From: Amborella trichopoda
Lineage: Eukaryota > Streptophyta > Magnoliopsida > Amborellales > Amborellaceae
NCBI RefSeq assembly: GCF_000471905.2
Contig: NW_006496520.1
Coordinates: 1,743,047-1,807,046, forward strand
DNA length: 64,000 bases
Direction: 5' to 3'
Part shown: positions 59,103 to 64,000 of the stretch, in pieces
Layout: each line of letters starts with the position of its first letter
How positions within the stretch are numbered: the stretch's first letter is position 1
Notes under the pieces: model-generated
What the model saw: the letters and a program-made list of their open reading frames with translations, nothing else
Told to the model about the DNA's origin: nothing
The model's database searches: none
Made by a program: the position numbers and the translations under genes

Positions 59103-61615
59103 TGTGACGATCCTAATTTTTTTTTTTTTTAAAAAAAAAAGCCTGAAAACTAATAATAATAATGTTAATAGAATAAATACAATAAAAATAAATAAATAAA
59201 TAAAATAAAATAAAATACATAATAAAATATTTAGAACGATAATTCATGGTGACAAAATGCACCATAAAGACTTTCTCTTACGTAAAATTACTCCTCAATT
59301 TAAATATGGACCCCCGCTTCTTGGATATTTGATTTCATAATTCAAAGCTACCGTTTTATCAAAAATTTTTATGCTAGTCCATTTCTTTAAGGTGCACTTT
59401 TGGTCTATTAGCTCTTTTACTATAATTGAATGTAAAGCTTCTAAAACATTTTTTCTTGCAAGCCTATTGGGCAGGTGAGGCTGCTAGTGCCTCCAAAAGA
59501 TGTTGCATTAATTGTCATATTGTGTGGTGGCATTACCATATATTTAATCCTCTATTGATACATTTTAAATGACGTGACACCCTTTGCATCATGCATGGAT
59601 TTATAAAGAAGTTTTCTTTTGATCAAAGGAGAGTCATTGAAAAGACTTAATCTGGTACCGTACTCTCTCTTTTATTTTAATCCTCTCTCTCTAAGTTATC
59701 ATTTTGTTTTAGCTGTACTCTCTCTCTTTAGCCTCTTTCTTCCATTTAGTATGTTCTCTCTCTACAATTGTTCTTTCTATCTACCCATTAATGCCTTGTC
59801 ATGGCAGAAATGTTCAGGTTTTTCATTGAAAACCTCGTAAGTCACCAGCCTCCTGTATTTGTTCAAGATTTTTTGAGACAGCCTAACTATCGCGCATATG
59901 CGATAGACAGTTGAAAACCTCATGTGCTACAACCCATGCCATTTTTTCAAATCCAAAGCTTTACTTCCTCTCAGGATCGTATCCATGGTGCTCTCACCGT
60001 TTTTCTCTCACTGGCCGAATTTTATCGAAGTTCCCTCTTAAATGTTATATGTAAGTGATTGCATTCTTTTGAAAAATAGTCAGTTTTTAATAAATAGTTA
60101 TATTTCCATCCAACATCTTTATTTTACAAGCTTTGTGTATAAGTGACCGCATTGTTTTTGAGAAAAATAATCTTTTTAGTAAAACTGTGATATTTTATCT
60201 ATTGTTAGGAATTTTAAATACTGTAAATTATTAGAAATAAACTTATAATTTTCCTGTCTATCGTTCAGAATTTTAAATACTACAAAGTATTAGAAATAAA
60301 AGTGATATTTCCGCTTTTAGTAAAATTATGAGATTTCCTTCTACTGTTTTTGAATATTTAGACATTGTAAAATTCATATGCAAATATCTGCCTCATTATT
60401 TGAAAAACTGATATTTTTGCACTTGATTGTAGTGTTGCCTATGAAATGATTATTTACAAATTGGAAATTCCATAAATTGTGATAATTCCGTATTTAATTT
60501 TGGATTCTCATAAAAGTTCGTCTATTGATACTAGACTGTTATCATGTTAAATTTCAAGAATATCCTTCAGAACTGTTACCTTTTAGAAATTATTGCACAA
60601 AATGTTTAAATGGCTACCTAGAGATATTTCAATGGAAGTGATTATTATTAAATTGCTTCAAGTGAATTCATGTTAACGTTTGCAATGATACTTCGCATAT
60701 ATGATGCTGTTGCTTTTTGATGTTTAAAGAGTTTCAGAGATAATTTGAGTATAAGTGGACCTGTAGTGATCGCGTGGACCTATCCGGTTATGTTGGTAGG
60801 AACTACTTGGACTCATCCGGGACGCCGGTAAGGTATGATCAGACCTCCAGGGATTATTAGGACCTATCCGGTTATGCCGGTAAGGACTCATCCGGGATGC
60901 CGATGAGGTATGTTTGGACCTGCAGGGATTGTTTAGACCTATCCAGTAGGGGCTATTTGGACTCATCCGGTACGCCGGTGATGTATGTTTGGACCCATCA
61001 AGATGTTGATGGGGTATATAGGTGACCTGCTTGGGACGCTAGTAGAATATTTTGTGAATTCCTTTGAATTATGCATCTCTGTTAAAATGTTTATATACAT
61101 TTCCTTCATTTGGATTATGTTTAATTGTGGATTTGTGAAAAGTGAAATTGTTATTCATAAATGTTTTTGTTCGCAATGCTCCTCCTCATGTTGTTTGTTT
61201 TTAATCTACATTCTTTAGAAAATATTTATATCTTCCAACCATGATTATTTTTAAGACCATGATGATCACTTACTGAGTAGCCAAACTCACCAAACTATAG
61301 TAAATATTTTTCAGGGTAATTGCAGTCTCATAGTTATATGCACATCAGGACCAGCTTGTGAAGAAGATGTAGTCATGTCATAAGTAAATTCTCCTTTGTA
61401 ACTTTTGTTTAACTTCACCACTGTAAGTTTTGGTTCTATCAACAGATGTACACCTAGACTTCATGTTAGTACCAGTTGGGAGCAAACTTTGAACAAATTT
61501 TAATTAATAGAAAAATTTGTTTTGTTACAATATATATTAATAGGAATTTGAATTTTTCCTAGTATAAGAATAGTCTGTCGAACGTCGGGAATGTTAGAAA
61601 TCTTTGGGTGTGACA
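59103..61615. mobile_element. Probable solo LTR (gypsy type), about 2.5 kb
   Basis: Begins TGTGACGATCC and ends TTGGGTGTGACA, the TG...CA form with TGTGAC ends seen in long plant gypsy LTRs. No internal gag-pol and no second LTR occur in the window. It contains a tandem array (60760-61010) and a TATA-poor AT-rich first half. The 5-bp flanks (TATTA and AGTCC) do not match, so the boundary or the solo-LTR reading is not proven. Confidence 0.45.
60760..61015. repeat. Tandem array of about 75-83 bp units
   Basis: Three full units and one partial unit. Each holds GGACCTATCCGGTTATG or a variant, GGACTCATCCGGGACGCCGG or a variant, and TGAGGTATG. The open frame on the - strand (SRMSP and HNRIGP repeats) is a by-product. 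Confidence 0.8.
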
Positions 61616-61850
61616 AGTCCATGGTTTTAGACCTGGACCCAACCCAATTCAAGTCCGGGTCTAGAACATAACAAAAATATTTGGAAAAGTGTTCAGAAAA
61701 TGTATTTCAAATACACACACATACTTATATATTGGCTTGACAACGTTCTGATTCAAGTCTAGCGTTTTGGACCTGGGCTAGACCCATGGGGTCCAAAACT
61801 TGGACCCAGACACGGATAGGGTCAAGCCAACAACCGATTGGCACCCCTAT
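61616..61850. repeat. GGGTC/GACCC-rich repeat
   Basis: CTGGACCCAACCC, AAGTCCGGGTCTAG, GGACCTGGGCTAGACCC and GACCCAGACACGG form imperfect inverted repeats. Loosely like 48590-48885. Probably non-autonomous. Confidence 0.35.
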
Positions 61851-61911
61851 ATAGACGCAGCTAGAATGAAGATTAAGTTTTAGATTAAGAAGTAAAACAA
61901 TCTCTTAAAAG

Positions 61912-62295
61912 GGTGAGGTTTATATAAGGTATGCACCTTATACTATATAAGTAAGATGTACATCTAAATTTTGTCAAAAGATGCAGTTCGGATGTCAGAA
62001 ACATCACAATAGTTTGAAATTCCATATTTAACCCTAATTATAAAATTTAATATTTCAAATACAGTACAGATCCAACATGTATATAAACACTTGAAAATAT
62101 TGGGATGGTCCTCATAACTTGTCATAAGATGCATTATTTTTTAGGGCTTGATGTTGCTTTTTTTTTAATTCATATATCTCGGGGTAGTGATCAATTGGAA
62201 GGATGGAAAACCTCGGAGGACTATTTTCTAATGGATTTTTCATGTGCACCTTTTATAGTATATGGTTGCAACCTTGCAAACTTTTACCCAACCAT
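61912..62295 (-). mobile_element. MITE family 'A', copy 9 (divergent ends)
   Basis: Reverse-oriented. One end holds GGTTTATATAAGGTATGCACC followed by TTATA, a hairpin; the other holds ATGGTTGCAACCTTGCAAAC. The core is recognisable but diverged. Confidence 0.5.
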
Positions 62296-62494
62296 CTTAA
62301 AAATACAGGTTTAGCCTTTTAAAATATATTTTTGTGAATGATTATGGAAATTTGAGGCTCTCAATAGTGTAGATCTGGTAGATATGCCAACACTTGAAAA
62401 TAGATGATAGATAATGTATTATGAAATACAATATTTCTAGAGTTTGAAATCTTTTTTTTGAATTGTGGAGGAAGATTATTTTAAACTTGAAAAT

Positions 62495-62865
62495 TGACTG
62501 CGGTTAGGCTCTAAACAATCAAAGTAAAGCGTACCTTCAAATAACGTCAAGAAATGTGGTTTCAATACTGGAAATCTTTGCCATAGCCTTAAAATATATT
62601 TTCATGTTTAATTATAAAATTTAAAGCTTTGAAAATAGTGTAGATTAAGTAGATATATGAAAACTTGAAAATTTTGAAAATTGACGATCCAAAAATGCAT
62701 TACAAGATGCCCTATTTCCAAAATTTGAAATCCACTCTTTCTCATGCCCATGCATCTTGATATCGAGGCGATCAATTTGAAGATATTTAGAAATCAAAAC
62801 AACCTCTTCTAGTGAAATGGTGGGCTCTAATTTGATTGTTTAGATACTATATATAAACTTTTTGC
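62495..62865 (-). mobile_element. MITE family 'A', copy 10
   Basis: Reverse-oriented: GGCTCTAAACAATCAAAG at one end, TCTAATTTGATTGTTTAG then ATATATAAACTTTTTGC at the other. Core collinear with copy 7 (ATGCATTACAAGATGC, TTGATATCGAGGCGATC). Confidence 0.7.
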
Positions 62866-62869
62866 TTTA

Positions 62870-64000
62870 TATAATCCGTTACAATAAACACCATTTAATT
62901 ATAGAAGTTGAGATGATTAATTTCAGTGTTTTCAAGAACCAAAGCTTTACTTGTGTAAGCTACCAATACCAAATAAAGTCTTTGACAGTTGGAAGTAGTG
63001 TCAGCCATTACTTCAAATCTGATTTATGTATTAGGGTCACCACAATTACACCATGACTAAGACTATCATTTATTAGAATTGGATGATGAATTGTGGAGAT
63101 GAGCCTATGATATTTATATAGAAAGGTGTTGGAAATCGTGAGCGCAACGGGACAAAAAAAAAAAAGCATGAAAACAAAAGATGTTTCAATTTCTCAATTC
63201 ACAATTACGATAAATTGCTTTATCGAGACAATATTTGTCCCTTATTATAGAGAAAGGGCCATATAGGAAAGTTATAAAAACAAGAATAATAAAGAGATAT
63301 GTTAGATAACTGTTTTGGTGGTTAGAATCTTCTAAAATATTTAGCATGAAACAATGGTGAACAAGGTCATATATTTATAAGAAGTGTTTAAAACATTAGA
63401 TTTGGAACTGATTTTGGATTCACAATCGGGACCTAGTTCTGATTGGGCGAAGTCTGAAAAATGGGGGGAATTGGACAATTTTTAACTTCCTCTTGCTGAG
63501 TTTTGTTTTGAACCAGAACAAACAATTTTTCAATACTGCTTGCAAGCCGAGCCGGAATGAGAATCTATCCGTCAATAAAGATGACAACAATTGGATTATC
63601 CTCTGCTAGTCAATAGAGCTATTTGAATTGTCTTTTACTTGGTGTGGGGGTAAAGATGAGAAGGAAAAAGAACCCTTCAAATCATTATTTCTTTACTAAA
63701 AAATATACAAAGAGACCATTTACTTTTCGTAAGAAGATGTCATAATTACTTTTATCCATCATATTTCAAATTTGATGGTTGTATGAGTATCATTGACTAG
63801 GATCAAAGTGATAGATTTTGACGTAATATAGATGATAAAGAGAGAAAGAGAGAGGAATAGAAGCTGTGGCCAGTTTTAATTAGCAAGAATGAAACTCTAA
63901 AAAAGTTTATATACATTACATATTTAGTTTAGACCAAACTATTCCTACACAGATATACAATGACAATAGTCGTGGGAGGCAAGGCACACAGGGGATAGGG
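62870..64000. other. No gene recognised; one dispersed repeat
   Basis: AT-rich. 63705-63800 (ACAAAGAGACCATTTACTTTT and following) resembles 27275-27400 and 57930-58030, so it is another dispersed repeat. No coding signature seen. Confidence 0.5.

Noticed and set aside
60724..60966. Repeat protein on the - strand (SRMSP, HNRIGP)
   Set aside because: By-product of the CCGG-containing tandem array within the LTR-like block.
1..64000. CRISPR arrays, bacterial operons, rRNA or intact tRNA genes
   Set aside because: None seen. Tandem arrays here are plant microsatellites and minisatellites, and tRNA-like boxes occur only in SINE-like heads.

Overview
This is nuclear DNA of a flowering plant. It carries GT-AG introns, angiosperm gene families, plant Ty1/copia, Ty3/gypsy, L1 and RTE elements, and many AT-rich foldback (MITE-like) repeats. 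I cannot name the species. Large, transposon-filled introns and a 734-base assembly gap (32065-32798) point to a draft assembly of a repeat-rich genome.

Three host genes or gene remnants can be read with confidence. (1) A plastid-division dynamin, DRP5B/ARC5, on the + strand. Fifteen exons lie between 1672 and 27989 and join in frame to 615 residues plus a stop. The N-terminal exon(s) with the GTPase P-loop lie left of the window. (2) MAGO NASHI, the exon-junction-complex core protein, on the - strand. Three exons (46021-45803, 45308-45132, 35136-35077) give a complete 151-residue protein. The first intron is GC-AG and the second is about 10 kb of nested transposon debris. (3) A calmodulin-like EF-hand gene on the - strand (56261-55793), broken by a stop and a frame shift in its third EF-hand. 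A short piece of the coatomer alpha-subunit gene (47552-47767), also broken, sits inside a MITE-like element.

Layout: 1-1671 is the 3' part of a DRP5B intron, with an exon-like open stretch on the - strand. 1672-27989 is DRP5B; its introns hold a TIR element (4551-5456), L1 LINE remnants (9540-9830, 11600-14560), a foldback MITE (15355-15650) and a complete-length but dead copia element (18596-24064). 27990-35076 is intergenic, with MITEs, a LINE RNase H relic and the gap. 35077-46021 is MAGO, whose long intron holds two gypsy fragments with LTRs facing opposite ways, a copia relic and a 295-bp tandem duplication. 46080-55200 is repeats (MITE family, RTE and copia relics, captured coatomer fragment). 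55205-56400 is a GA-rich minisatellite plus the EF-hand pseudogene. 56400-64000 is repeats only, including one copy of a ~1 kb duplicated segment and a ~2.5 kb solo-LTR-like block with an internal tandem array.

The two main genes act in unrelated processes (plastid fission; mRNA surveillance, localisation and splicing memory) and do not form a functional cluster. The most unusual material is in the repeats: a dispersed 0.37-0.40 kb element family whose core is conserved while its near-terminal hairpins differ between copies, and one member of that family that carries host coding sequence.
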